Shown here one piece after another: positions 11,325 to 23,339 of a stretch of 64,000 bases of DNA (position 1 is the first letter of the stretch; each line of letters starts with the position of its first letter). Where the stretch lies: positions 33,782,501-33,846,500 of the forward strand of contig CM076154.1 of assembly GCA_038025085.1 (NCBI GenBank), written 5' to 3'. The position numbers were made by a program, and so were the translations under genes. The DNA comes from Tetragonia tetragonoides. Lineage: Eukaryota; Streptophyta; Magnoliopsida; Caryophyllales; Aizoaceae. Under the pieces are notes generated by a model. It was not told the origin of the DNA. It ran no database searches and was given only the letters and a program-made list of their open reading frames with translations.

Positions 11325-11905
11325 TTGTTGGATCAAGTCAAATGAAGTTTCAGCTTTATTATTACTCAATGGAAAAGGTTCTCGGGTTTGCTTTGCACGA
11401 CAACAGACATCGCAAGACTCACAATTGTTGCTAAACTGAATTTTACTACCAACTATGCTAGATAAATAGGATAGATGCTGACTTGATGGATGCCCCATGC
11501 GTCGATGCCATAAGTCCACGCTGACACTATTAACTGCTGCTACCATCGTTGTTCTTGTCTTTGGTTTAAAGTGATAGACCCCATTCCTCAGCTCACCTAA
11601 GCCAATCGGAATCCTCGAGGTTTGGTCCCGTATCACACATAACTTATGTGAGAATGTTACTAAACAATTTGAATCAAGAACCAATTGCCCAATAGATATT
11701 AAATTGCATTGCAGGTTTGGGACATATAACACATGTTGTAAATTCATTCTAGAAGCAAAATTTATGGTTCCCTTGGGTAAATCAGGACTATAGCCCTTGA
11801 CTTCCAATATATCGTCAAATATATATATATACCCATTGATGCTCAATAGGCACACTTGATTTGGTATGACCACTATTTCGAACAGGTTCAACATGATTGT
11901 GTGTG
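11325..11905 (-). mobile_element. Ty1-copia fragment (pre-integrase and zinc-binding part of integrase)
   Basis: A minus-strand frame of almost 200 codons matches the region after the copia protease: LQHVLYVPNLQCNLISIGQL, then the GAG-pre-integrase part with LWHRRMGHPSSQHL and CDVCCRAKQT (the H-H-C-C zinc site of integrase). The catalytic core and everything downstream is absent. The wording parallels the element at 32906-33544, so a related family is likely. Truncated on both sides. Confidence 0.85.
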
Positions 11906-12146
11906 ACAACTATTTACGCAACACATTACTATTGGTTTTCATATTTCAGGTTAAGGATAATAAAAGAAAATTGGTCTACTTTTAACATCAAATCCAATAA
12001 TTAGCATATCAAAAAATAGTTAGCATATTCTCAGTTACAGATAGAATTGGGCGAAAAATTAGCTCCAACACATATTACTGGCCATGGGACGATAAAATGC
12101 TTAAAAAACACCATTCTTTATATTAAAAGGCGTAAGAAACACCATT

Positions 12147-12148
<2 letters not shown>

Positions 12149-12229
<81 letters not shown>
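12149..12229. repeat. (TA)n microsatellite
   Basis: About 80 bp of perfect TA dinucleotide repeat. Open frames across it on either strand are artefacts. Confidence 0.97.
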
Positions 12230-12230
<1 letters not shown>

Positions 12231-12387
12231 TTGTTTGTGTCGGGAGATGGAATTGAAATGAGCCTTGTAAGAAACGGCTAAAGATATGAGTATATATAAT
12301 TCTAATAAAATCATAGCTTGTTCAATATCATTCAAACCCAAGAAAACTTTTTTTTTTTTTTTTGGATAGAACCGGAGGAAACTTATG

Positions 12388-12530
12388 ATACCAAATTTTA
12401 TAATGCTGACTAATTATTATACCTTAGATTCACATACCCTACAAACACGAATGTTTGTTGCAATACATGTAATTAACTTTCCCTAATAATCGTAACACAA
12501 AGGTTACATGCGCGCCGAACTATACATCAA
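12388..12530 (+). repeat. local dispersed repeat, copy
   Basis: Shares about 140 bp with 12972-13112: the GCTGACTAATTATTATRCC word, then CACATACCCTACAAACACGA, GTTGCAATACATGTAA, CCCTAATAATCG and CACAAAGGTT. It has no coding capacity and no terminal structure that I can recognise. Confidence 0.75.
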
Positions 12531-12971
12531 AACGCAAACTCATAGTACAAGAGAATTTATGACCACCCACCAAGCAACATACAACTTCCCTGCCAAAGTT
12601 AAAAAGCCCAATTATAAAACGCTGACAAACTAGATATGCTAAATTATTCAAAATTGTGGGTAATTAGTCTTGTATCCACAATCTAAAGGTTGGAAGTAAG
12701 AATTAAATCGTACTATCGAGAGTATTTTGCTTCATTTTAGAATGAAAGGATTGTAATTCCACTTATATTTAGGCCGAGTGTAAATACACCTGATAGCACA
12801 CAAAATTTTACAATTTGAAAAGACGATAGTCCGATAGCTATATAGCACTTGAGTAACTTGAGTTTGCACCTTTTGCTCACCGAACTCACTCTAGTTAGAA
12901 CTAGTCTATCATTGGTACAAATTTACATAGCATTCAAATTAAATCTTGTTCAGTGCGATCCAAACCGGAGA

Positions 12972-13112
12972 AAACTTATAATACCAAATTATAATATGCT
13001 GACTAATTATTATGCCTTATATTCACATACCCTACAAACACGAAAGTTTGTTGCAATACATGTAACTTCCCCTAATAATCGCAACACAAAGGTTGCATGT
13101 GTGCCAAACTAT
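12972..13112 (+). repeat. local dispersed repeat, copy
   Basis: Second nearly complete copy of the same repeat; related words continue on both sides (for example ACAAACGCGAACTTAT compared with AACGCAAACTCATAG in the other copy), suggesting an ancient segmental duplication upstream of the nsLTP gene. Confidence 0.75.
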
Positions 13113-13140
13113 ACACCACAAACGCGAACTTATAAATGAG

Positions 13141-13260
13141 TGCCTGGTGTGAGTGGTTTGACACTCTTATCTTTTAAACAAGATTTAAAGGTTTGAATCT
13201 TCTGAATGGATAAACTATTTAGGGAGAGTACTTTACCCTTTCTTGGGCCAAGTCAGTGCG
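13141..13260 (+). mobile_element. possible tRNA-derived SINE head
   Basis: TGGTGTGAGTGG matches the Pol III A box in 11 of 12 positions, and GGTTTGAATCT about 45 bp later resembles the B box, followed by a GAGTACTTTACCC-type body. No target duplication was found. Related to tRNA-derived SINEs by structure only. Confidence 0.4.
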
Positions 13261-13704
13261 AACATGATTAGTTTTGGCCCAAAAAATTTAGGTGAACATG
13301 TGGTTAACCCGGAAAAAAAAAAAAAAACAAAAAAAACCGCAAACTTGTAGTACAAGAGTAGATTTTGGCAAGTAAGACGGGACCTTGTAGTCGACCCGAC
13401 CAGAAACAGTGCCCAGTGGGTCATAGCAAGTTTACAATTGTAAATGGGCAAGTCAAAATGACTTGGCCCATCCAAAAGTTAAAAGAGTCATAATGGGTTA
13501 TAAATGGGGCAACTCATAGAATATTTTATTATAAAAAAAATACTTTTTAATTTTAAACGGGCCAAAATAGGCTGGTCCGACCCCGACCCATAAGTGTCCC
13601 GACTCACCCACAAATATGGTTGACAGGACTTTGGTTATTTAATAAATGGGCCAACCCGACCCGACCAGTTGCCCAGGCCAACAAGAGAATTAATTAATGA
13701 CCAG

Positions 13705-13711
13705 TATATAA
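13705..13711 (+). promoter_or_regulatory. TATA box of the nsLTP gene
   Basis: TATATAA lies 85 bp upstream of the ATG, predicting a leader of about 55-60 nt. Confidence 0.65.
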
Positions 13712-13795
13712 CACATACAATTTCCCCCACAGAAGTTATATTCAGCTAATTAATTCCTTAATCCCTGCCAACATAAACAGAGAAAACTAGACAAG

Positions 13796-14158
13796 ATGTC
13801 AAAACATCTTGTATACCATGCAGCTATTCTCCTGTTAACATTCCTACTACCATCAATGGCTGACATACATCCAGATTGCTCGGACGTGGATCGACACTTC
13901 CTCCCATGCGTCGATTACTTGAACGACAACGTCGCAGACCCTTCAACGGCTTGCTGCGTTGAGCTTCATTTTCTTAACAGAGTTGCTAGGCGTGATCCAA
14001 CCACAAATCCAACCAGAATCTGTGATTGTATAGTTAACATGTCTTATTTTGTTGCAGGTGGCTTTGATAATGCTCGTATCTCGGCCTTTGCATCTAAGTG
14101 TGGAGTAAAACCTCGTTTTATCATCTCTACAGATATTGAGGCTTGTGATTTGGGTTAG
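13796..14158 (+). CDS. non-specific lipid transfer protein (type-1-like)
   Basis: Single exon, 120 aa. Residues 1 to about 22 form a signal peptide (hydrophobic AILLLTFLLPSMA). The mature part has the eight-cysteine frame of nsLTPs: C-X9-C-X14-CC-X21-CXC-X23-C-X14-C. This fits type 1 except that the CC to CXC gap is 21 rather than the usual 19. These proteins are small, four-disulfide, all-helical, extracellular and bind lipids in a hydrophobic tunnel; they act in cuticle formation, pollen wall or defence. The intron often found near the C-terminus of type-1 genes is absent. The sequence between cysteines is divergent, so the subtype is uncertain. A TATA box and a plausible 3' region (AATAAA near 14194) support expression. 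Confidence 0.85.
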   Translation: MSKHLVYHAAILLLTFLLPSMADIHPDCSDVDRHFLPCVDYLNDNVADPSTACCVELHFLNRVARRDPTTNPTRICDCIVNMSYFVAGGFDNARISAFASKCGVKPRFIISTDIEACDLG

Positions 14159-14994
14159 TTTAGGAGTTTAATGTAAACATCATAGCAGATCAGAAATAAA
14201 GGAAGCTGTTAGAGGTTGTTCTGACAAGAAATTTTGTCTATTTGATCATTTTGTTTACTAACACATTTATCTTGTTTATTAAAATATAAATATCATGCAC
14301 TAAAAAATCAATTTTAAAAATTACAAACATCAATTTTCTTACTTTAAAATAGCAATTTTGTTGACTCAATCACTTCTTCTTCTTCTTCACTAAAACAAAC
14401 ATCAAATTTGTTTACTAAAATGACTAATTTGTTTCCTAAAGAATCCACCTAAGCAAAATAAGACAGGTTTCCTCATTGGCAAATAAATTAGTGGAAATAA
14501 TACACAGGAAAAGCATAAAAACTCATTTAAGACGGTATCACCGTGAGATGTGATGAGTATGTACTATGTAGCAATGAATATCGAGGATGAACAAGTGCTT
14601 GATAAGGGTAAATGCATCACAAATAATTTTCAAGATAACTCGTATTCGTGTATCATGTGGTTTTTTCATTCACCACATCCTCACATATAAATCTCATAAC
14701 TCAGCTTATCATATTCATATTCCAAAGGAAGCACCAGAATTAATATGAAAATCATACTGGGAAATCGATTTGCTAACATATACTGCCTTCATGAGCTATA
14801 TATATAGTGGAATACTTCTGGTCCACCAGAGTTGGAACAGGTTCTTTGTAGGTGACTGTTGTATATACATCAGATGTTTTCTTCGAACTTGCGTTAAACA
14901 GATCAAAACAAACACAATCACAGACAACTATTGCTTCTATTTCACACATTGAAATAACAATAACCATAAGTTTAAGTTTCCCAAAGAGCATATA
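14159..14994. other. intergenic DNA between nsLTP and PP2C 3' ends
   Basis: Holds the nsLTP 3' UTR (AATAAA near 14194) and the presumed PP2C 3' UTR. Near 14525 a TTTAAGACGGT word is shared with the fold-back element at 47.8-48.3 kb, perhaps a remnant of the same family. No gene seen. Confidence 0.5.
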
Positions 14995-17900
14995 TCATTG
15001 GAACCTTACAACTATGCATGATATGTCATCTTTGCTTTTCCTGGAAATGGCAGCTTCTGTCAAATGCTTTGCTGCTGACTGAGCATCCTTTAAGTGTTTT
15101 ATGGCATCCACAGCTTCTTGGTTTGACATCACCTGCATAAACAACACACATGATTTTAAGAACACAGGAGAAACATACAAACATCAGACCACAAAATAAA
15201 CCTTACGTTTACTTCCGAACATATGTTTGTTGTTTAGTTATTTCGGTTAAAGCTGAAAGAAAGAGAGGATAATCTGTTACTTGTTCTAGTGCAATATTGT
15301 TTAAAGCTTGTCCTTATTCCATAGAGAATTGATTTTAATCCGTAAAACAGACAATGATATATATGCTCCCAATTGCAGTACTCATCCTAAAACCGAATCA
15401 TGTCACGTCATTATTGTCTCCAAATTTCCCTACCATTGAGTTCGAGATCGTCATAGGACTATTTGAAAAGCTTAAGATTTAGATAGTAGTGTTATTGAAA
15501 GAACCCACCTTCCATAAACCATCACTTGCCAGGATCAGAAACTCCACGCTGTCATCTATTTTCTCCTCATCCACATCTGGTACTGAAGTAAGATGTAACT
15601 TCAAGCTCTTGTCCCCAAATGCCCTAGCCACTGCCAGCTGTCCATCAACACGAGGGACGTCACCTGCAAAAGTTCCATATTTTCTCAATTAGAAGGTCGA
15701 CAAATCTGCAAACTTTTGCTTCCTGCAAAAGCAAAAAGGAAATACTACAAAATATTGTTCCATCTCACAATCTAAGTACACTTAAGGCTGCAGTTAAAGA
15801 GAGTGAGAGTTACAGTAGAAAAATGCATAAAATGTAGCTTAGAATTTCCAATGAATGAAGAAGGATATGAGATTTGCTTAGAATTTTGAGCTCTGTTTGG
15901 AATGTTGATCAGTACTGCAATTGGGATTTATGTTGAAAATCATTGCCTAGATTTGTTCCCATGTCCTGCTCACTTCCCAACCCCATCCTCCTCGGGTTAT
16001 TCATTTTGGAGAACATAGGAGTTTGGTAGTCATACAAATTGACCATTGATCTATTCCTCTATGGCACATATCAATTACCTGGAATATTTGATACGAACCC
16101 ACCACGGCTCTCAATTTCATTTTTCTCTGTGCCAGGATCATGATCCACTGATAGCTGTTTGGCCTTCCCATTTTTGCATATGACTGCTCGAGAATCGCCC
16201 ACATTGGCAACAAACAGTGTTTGGCCATTGACCAAAATAGCAGTCACAGCAGTTGAACCACCTTTTCCTAATACAAGTGCTTTCTCCAGTATTTCTGCGT
16301 CAGTTGTATCATAGGCTCTCTTAATTGCACTTAATGGTTCAGTCCAAAAGTCAGGCTGTTCATCATTAGGAAAGAAGCAAATTGTTTTAGGATGTAAGAA
16401 AAGTAATTAAATGGAAGGAAATATCCTACAAATAGCAACAACTAGCACGATCTGAAAGGAAAATGCAGAAACACTTAGGGCTCGTTTACTTCCTAGCAAT
16501 GAAATGCAATGCAATGCAATCATTTTATAGAGTAAATGTGAGGTGGAAAAAGAATAAGGGGAAGAGAAAGAGGGGAAAAGTGAAGTTGATTGCACCCTCC
16601 AATGTAATCATAGTTGCTCAACTTCAACCCATGTAATGATGTTTACATTGAATGATGTAATCAATCTCACTCTTCCCATCTCCCTCCTTCCCCTCCTTCC
16701 TTTTCCACCTCATATTTACTTTATAAAATGGTTGCATTGCATTGCATTTCATTACTAGCAAGTAAACAAGTTAATGCAAATAGAACTACTGTAATATACT
16801 ATAAACAAAATTACTACTGCTTACCTCTTTCAGTATATTGTCAAAGAGACATGACTGCAAATAGTTTGCAACATCATGGCCCATGTGGCCATCAAATATA
16901 GCAAACAAACCCAGCTCCTTATCTTGTATTTGCTTAAATTGGGAAACAACATAATCTTCCATGGGGTGACTTGCTTTTCCTTTTACAAGGTGAAAACCAT
17001 GAGTAATATGCTTCGAAATCTTGCCTTTTCCTTTTCCAGTGTCAGGCGGTGATGAACTAAACCCAGCTTTGACCTATAGCAATTAGTGAAATACAAGGAG
17101 TTACAACATGACTGTACAGAAAAACAGGGAAGGAGTGGCAGGCTGTGGCACCATAAACTCATGCAGCAGAGAACTGGCACAAAACTTTGTACACGATTTC
17201 TTTGCTCCCATTTTAGGTAAAGAGCATCTCCTTTTAGCAAAAATTACAATTAGACTTCACTCAAGGTAAAGTATTTCACAATGATGACAGAACTTGCTAA
17301 AGTATGGCACTTAAGGTGAAACTGTCATCAAGGCCTGGTTAAATAAAGTGCAAGGCAAGGCTTCCTATACCCAAATGGCTGAACCTTCTACAGGTGCCAA
17401 AATAATACACGAATTTTGCTGAGAGTCAGACTGCTCTCCACAGAAACAAGATACTAGAGGTTTTGTGAGCTGTAAACGCATAGTTCATAGTTCAAGGCAT
17501 ATGTATCAACAAGCAATGAGAAGTTGCCTTTCCAAAAATAATTAAAAAAAATTTAGAACAAAAAGAAGCTGAATACATGATACTAAAGTCTAAAACTTTA
17601 TAGTTTGACCATAATCTAGCCTGTGTGACAAAACTTTGCTTGAAATTCTACATTTCAATTGAAGTAATATAATTCAGGCCAGGTGTCCTACTTTTCACAT
17701 GGACCCTTTCAAAAATCAAATCTTAAAAGAGGTAGAGGTCTAGAGAGTAAGAATGTGGACCATTCAGGGGCCATTAACAAAGAAAGAAGCTCATGAAACT
17801 CTTGTTGGCTCAACTAACCATCATCTAGATCCACTCCAAATCCCAACACTTACACTGTAATTGTCAAAGCCTTTAAATGAAAACTCACCAGTTACCACTC

Positions 17901-19162
17901 AGATGATCACATAAGGGTCCTAAATAAGGTAACCGGAATCAGGAAGCTCTGGGTGATGAGAACTATAATTTGGGGCTTATATAGTTATTTGCCTCTTTCG
18001 CCGACATCCTATCTCTCTGCATCTTCACCTACCTTAGACGTCTGAATGCAATCATACTGAAGCTCGCAAATACCAGGAAAAACCAATCTTAATCAAGATA
18101 TGAGCCTCCTTCAAATCCTAACTAACCTAATCAATGCTTCTAAGAATAGGCACCGAATTCATTCCAGCATCTATACTCTGAAAAAGAAAAACTGGCTAAA
18201 TATAGTAATGATGTCAGAGTCACAAACAGCTGACTGAAGTTTGTCATCTCAAATTTTGTCCAAGCACCTATATGGGAAACACATTACTATTTCTTCTTCT
18301 TCTTTTTTTCATTTTTTTTTTCATTTTTCTCCTTAAGCCCCAATGGTAACAGCACTGCTTTCAAAAGCCAAACACTTTCAAGTGTCATTCTTTAAACCTC
18401 AGTTTAAGAATCTTAATCTCACCTGGTAAGACCAACATCATACACCCTTTTAGATCAGCATCCATTACTACCTATATATAAAGATAGCATAAGCCCTTAA
18501 ATAATATGATCCTTAAGCATATACTCCTACTTCAGTCATCCAAGATAGCAATTTCCCAGTTGGCTACTGATGCTACATAGCAAGAATCAACATCTCTCCA
18601 AATGAGTAGATCACAGGCAGAAAATTCAAGATCCCCACTTCTTAGTCAAATAAATTAAGGATCCCTCTTTCCATAATTACCATTTCTGATCAGAATCACA
18701 AACACCCACCTACTAGTTTTAGCTCTTAATTACTAAAGTCCAAACTTCTTTTTAGCAAAGCTGAAATTAATAGTTCCTATGAAAGGTGATCAAACGCACT
18801 AAAAAGAACATTCTTGCCTTGCAAAGTACCAAATCTTAACTGTATGGTGCATTACAGCTTAAGCATACTAAAATTATTAACAATTACAACAAAAGAAGAA
18901 AAAAATTAACACTTTGCAACTTCAAACCCACTAGTTTAGCAAAACTGAGGTGATCAAACGCACTAAATTAAACAAACAGCTTTGCATTAACTGTATGGTT
19001 TTATACAGCTCAAGCTAACATACTGAAAATTATCAAAGCCACCAAAATTGACACTTTTGGACAAATTTCATAACATAAAAAAGGGAACTAGACCCAAGTG
19101 AAAAAATAAAAATTCAAGAACTGGGTTACCTTCATTTTGTGAAGAATTTCCCTTGCAGTCAT
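14995..19162 (-). CDS. protein phosphatase 2C, clade-F-like (PIA1/PAPP2C type)
   Basis: Five-exon model: 19162-19130, 17073-16825, 16355-16079, 15663-15509, 15132-14995; 852 nt, 283 aa, all introns GT-AG with consistent phase. The product is a metal-dependent Ser/Thr phosphatase made of little more than the catalytic domain. Visible motifs are SHPMEDY (about 46-52), [10 protein letters not shown] with the metal-binding DGH (72-74), GKGGSTAV (125-131), NVGDSRAV (145-152), [13 protein letters not shown] (192-204), ASDGLWK with metal Asp 234, and [10 protein letters not shown] (271-280). The start AREILHKMK and the [21 protein letters not shown] segment are typical of the compact cytosolic/nuclear plant PP2Cs of clade F. 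Intron 1 is about 2.06 kb, and intron 2 carries a MITE. An in-frame upstream frame runs to 19420, but [11 protein letters not shown] fits the family start. Confidence 0.93.
16478..16770. mobile_element. MITE with long inverted repeats in PP2C intron 2
   Basis: Arms of about 75 bp at each end are inverted copies (left TCGTTTACTTCCTAGCAATG; right, reversed, TTGTTTACTTGCTAGTAATG, then ATGCAATGCAATGCAA and TAAATRTGAGGTGGAAAA). TTA flanks both sides (16475-16477, 16771-16773), as in PIF/Harbinger (Tourist-like) elements. No coding capacity. It sits wholly inside an intron and leaves both splice sites untouched. Confidence 0.8.
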
Positions 19163-19801
19163 GATTATTGTCAGATGCTTACAAAAAGTCTCAGAGAGTG
19201 AGTAGGAAAAAATAAAAGAAAATTCCAAAAGGGTAAGCAAGGCAGGTTGGATTAAAGCTTGAATTTTGAGGAGAGAGATTGGAGGAGAGAAAGAAAGAAC
19301 TGAGGGACAGATGGAGACGAACAAGTGGCTTTCAAAATGACTCAAAATGACAAGGATGATGACTTTTATGACATTTTCTTTCACATTTTCTTGCTCTTGT
19401 TCACCTGTGTGGGGTTTCATTCCATTAAGCCATCATCTTTTTTAACGCGTTTTTGGGTGCATAGCCCATGACTTTGTCCTGCAGTCTCCGCGTAGTCAAC
19501 CCCATCGACATCAAGGAATAAGGATCCAGATATGAATTATTATGTTCAATAAAAGTATGTAGATCGAATAATGAGAATTCTTTTTGGAAATAATTTAGAA
19601 AGTAGGAGAATGCACCCATCAATAAAACATGAGTCCTATCAACAAATTAATAATTGGAGGATCATGTATATAATAAGGGGTTATGAAAAGGGAATCTTAT
19701 TTAGTCATTGAAGAAGTTTTATGTGAGTTTTGATGGTGTGTTTACACTTTGGAAGCAACTTGGGAGGAACATTGTTGTATAAAAAAAGTTTGTCTTGATT
19801 T
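19163..19801. other. PP2C promoter and 5' flank
   Basis: Upstream sequence of the minus-strand PP2C gene. No separate gene is supported; an open frame at 19088-19420 only extends exon 1 upstream. Confidence 0.5.
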
Positions 19802-19990
19802 AGTGGTTGTTTGGTTGATTATGTTTGATGTGTCGACCTCATAGAAAATGTAAAATAGGCGAGCGGTTTGGTCAATGGAAAAAGTAGCAAAATGAGAGAA
19901 GTAAAACTTCTCATAAATTTCTACGGAAATTGTCGTGGGGAGCTACTTCTCATATATTGACAATCAAACAACTTTATTGAGAGAAATTAC
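19802..19990. mobile_element. MITE-like fragment related to the one at 48.7 kb
   Basis: Starts AGTGGTTGTTTGGTTGA, the same 17 bases as the left end of the element at 48681. Its interior also aligns (CATATATTGACAATCAAACAA, then TTCTTAGAAATTGCA). The right terminus is not clear, so this may be a truncated copy. Confidence 0.5.
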
Positions 19991-20167
19991 TTCTTAGAAA
20001 TTGCATAAAGGTCATTCAGCAATGACAAACGCGACTTCAAATCAAAAAAGATGACTCAATCGTAATCTAAACCCAAAGGGGTGAAATCGAGATCCAATGG
20101 CAATTTACGACCTAATTATAGACACCCGATGATTTCTAGCCCAATTTAATCTCATAATTTTCCAATA

Positions 20168-20365
20168 TGTTTATCGCGAAGGAAATAGACCGGCTGACTG
20201 GATAACCAATTATGGCCACAAATGTAACAATAAAGTCTTTTGGACTACTTCACAAAATTTGGAATTTAGCAAGATTTTACGTGAAGATTTACTAGGAGTC
20301 AAGATGAGGGGTTTGGATTCTCTGTTGTTGAATCTTGGTGCAGAATGTAATACAAGAGGTTTTTA
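20168..20365 (+). pseudogene. LINE RNase H C-terminal remnant
   Basis: The plus strand encodes VYREGNRPADWITNYGH, the conserved end of the RNase H domain carried by plant L1 LINEs (REGN..ADWLA..G), followed by about 45 codons of open frame to a stop. The upstream catalytic part and RT are not found next to it. Confidence 0.65.
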
Positions 20366-20769
20366 GGAAATTTAAAAGTTGGGAAGAGAGAAAAAGTGGG
20401 AACATCCCTACAACTCAACCGCAGAGGATCCTTAATCCAATAGGAGAGCCTTCTAGATCCATCTTTTTCCTTCCTTCCCTTTAAAAAAATTGCAAATTGA
20501 TAGAAATTTCACAATCCTATATAAATCAAAGAGGCAATTCCGGTAGGAAGTACAACTTCCTTTATCAACCAAACAATTGTTTGCACCTTCAGGAACTTCT
20601 AATACATGGAAATCAAAACTTTCTCCGAAGTAGTAATTCCCACAATGAATCAAACGACCACTCTTTGCTAGTCAAAGAGAATGTGCAAGTGAATGACGAT
20701 CGAGGCACCCCCGCTACGTCATGTTCGGACTTTCGTGTTCAACAACGAAGAAATAGGACAAATTGAACA
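20366..20769. other. intergenic DNA, no gene seen
   Basis: Short frames only; none shows a recognisable domain. Possibly the 3' tail of the LINE remnant. Confidence 0.4.
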
Positions 20770-20945
20770 ACCTGCACAAGCACTGGCCCCGTCAACGTAG
20801 CGCCAACAAGGCTAGTATAGTTCTTAAAAGCCAGTAGATATAAGGCATGGAGGGAACGGGTATTCGAATCCGTGATCTGGCCTTGTCTTACCAAACCACT
20901 TGGAAATAAATTTAGAACCACTTGTTGTTTCTTATTACTATATCC
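20770..20945 (-). mobile_element. possible tRNA-derived SINE
   Basis: On the minus strand a weak A box (CCAAGTGGTTTGGTAAG) is followed after about 15 bp by a B-box-like GGATTCGAATACC. The order and B-box core fit a decayed tRNA-derived SINE head. No tail or target duplication was identified. Confidence 0.35.
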
Positions 20946-23324
20946 AAGACAATTTCACTTTAGTCTTTCTTTTTCTTTCTTTTAAACCCTGGGTGAAGGC
21001 ATCTTTGATATATACTTTGATTTCAAATTTTTGTTTGTGAGGGCAATGACCCAAATTTTATCTTGATAAGAAACAAAAGGATTAATATGAAATGGATCAG
21101 TAAAACAAACGTGAAAATCAATGTGGAATGGAAGGAGTACTATTCATAATTAGACGCAACCTTTTTGATTGGTTAAGAGGACTTGAAGTAAAGCTCAGTC
21201 CCTAACCTAAATACCTCTCTTGAATTTCCTAATGGTATAGGCCCGAACATTTACAAGACCTAGAAGAGTCTAAAGGTTAAATAAAGCCCAAAGGTAAGGA
21301 CTATAAATAACCCTAAAGGTATGAAGGAATACATCCAACACAATACACTCATTTAAAACATGTTATGGAGAACTAACCTTTACAAATAGAACAAAACATC
21401 TTGTAAGCAAACATGAAACGAAGTGTGTGGAAAATAAGAATTGAAATCTTTAGCACTTGGCCCGCTGGCCTGAAAAGGTTTTAGTTGTTCAATTATTAAA
21501 CCCATGAAGGTTTCGTTTTCTTCTGCACTTGAATTCCAAAATATACCCATTTTCCCCATCGACATCATCCGCCGTAATTTCAAAAGATCTCATTTATATT
21601 TGTTAATTGACGTTGCTCTTCGTTTAAACCGTCCTAAAATTAAGCATATATTATTCACTGACATTTATTGTGTATACAACTGAGTAGGATCACATCATTT
21701 TAGGGGATTCGAGCTTTTAAAGTATGAACGGAGGGATGAGAATGATGGGAATGGTTTATCCATATAACGTCAAAGTAAAACATGTACCAAATGGTAAATC
21801 AGATCAATATATTGGTGGTGACAATAATCAGATGCACATGTACAAAAGATGTCACAACTCGGATGAATGGAGAAAGGTTTAGATGTTAAGAAGAGTCTAA
21901 GAATTTCTAATGCACAACAGCACAAGTGCAATTAATGGCTCCTCCTAGTCACCAGCTAACTGATTGCACTGTATCAAGGAATATGACAATGTTGATGATT
22001 TATTTACATTGAAGAAGGGGTTTGGGATTGTGTTATAGTCTCTGCACAATAGTGCATGTTTTATTCATTCTCAAGCTAATTTAAATTTCTCACCTTCTAT
22101 TTGGTTACTTCATTTGTGTGGTGAGGGATAGATGTAAATAATGTTAAGAGTTTGTTGATTGTATTATACCATTGCACACGAGTACTATGGTTCCTTCTCG
22201 TGTTAAGTGCGTTTGTGTTTATTATACCAATTCGTCGTTGGAGTTCATTTAAAATACCAATTTGATTAATTAGCTATTTATATTGTGCTTTACATTCATA
22301 TGGCACACAAATTACTACAATTTCACCTTAGCCTTTTTCTTCCTTTTAAATCCTCAGTAGAGGCCAAACCATCTTTATTGTGGATTTTGAATTCTTTTTC
22401 ACTTCTTGGTTTAATTCATTAAGCAATCTAGCTCCTCAATAGATCTAGGTTTGCGAAAGAATACATGTTGCATCTAACATATTAAGAGCATAGCCTAGGT
22501 ATCCTGAATAATACAATATCTAGCATTTACCCCGTCTATAAAGAAAAATACATATCTTTTCTCCTTGTCGAAAAAGAAGGTCTTAAACGTATGTTTATCT
22601 ATCTAGGATTTTTCGGTTTGCATTTCGTTAAAATTAAGGCTATCCCTATATATATTTACCAAAATATATTGTATTTACAACTTGGTAAGTTGAAAAGTGT
22701 TATATATAACATCTCCAATGCGATAATAAGGTTTTCAAAATGGAGAATCTCCAAGCTGAACTTTAGAGGATCGGAGTCAAAACATGGACTTAATAACTCG
22801 ATACAACTAAAATTGGACTACTCTAAAGTATAGATAAATGACTGCATGAATTAACTGACTCATGTAAACTAATGTAGGGAGCTACTCCAAATGTTCGGGT
22901 ACTGCAAAATGGAGCACATACATGATCGAAGAACAATTAGCTAGTGGATAATGTTGTTAAATGATAACCATGAAGATTTTTGAGCCATTATGTAGTCTTG
23001 TGCCATTACCTTATGTTTTGGGTACCAAGTTGATGCATAATCTAGAGCTTGTAACCTGTAACTTATATTAAGTAGAACTTCAATAGCACTAACGTTTATT
23101 AATTTATAAGGGTAAATAAGGCGTTTCAATTAATTTCATTTATCCAGAGTATTGACTAGACAAAATCAAACCAGGATGCTAACATAACAAATCCCTAGAA
23201 ACTATAACACGCAGAAAATAAATGAAATTAACTGAAATAAAAGAACACATGCATCAACTTTCTCTTATTAGAAAACTTTGGAGATATGTCATCCTAATCC
23301 TGCTACAAATTATTCTTAATTGTG
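20946..23324. other. intergenic DNA, no gene seen
   Basis: AT-rich sequence. A CTATAAATAACCC motif near 21300 could be the TATA box of a decayed LTR or an unseen transcript, but nothing coding follows. Confidence 0.45.
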
Positions 23325-23339
23325 TCATTGATCCTCACT

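Noticed and set aside
12047..12341. Tyr-Ile repeat open frames
   Set aside because: They come from the (TA)n microsatellite.
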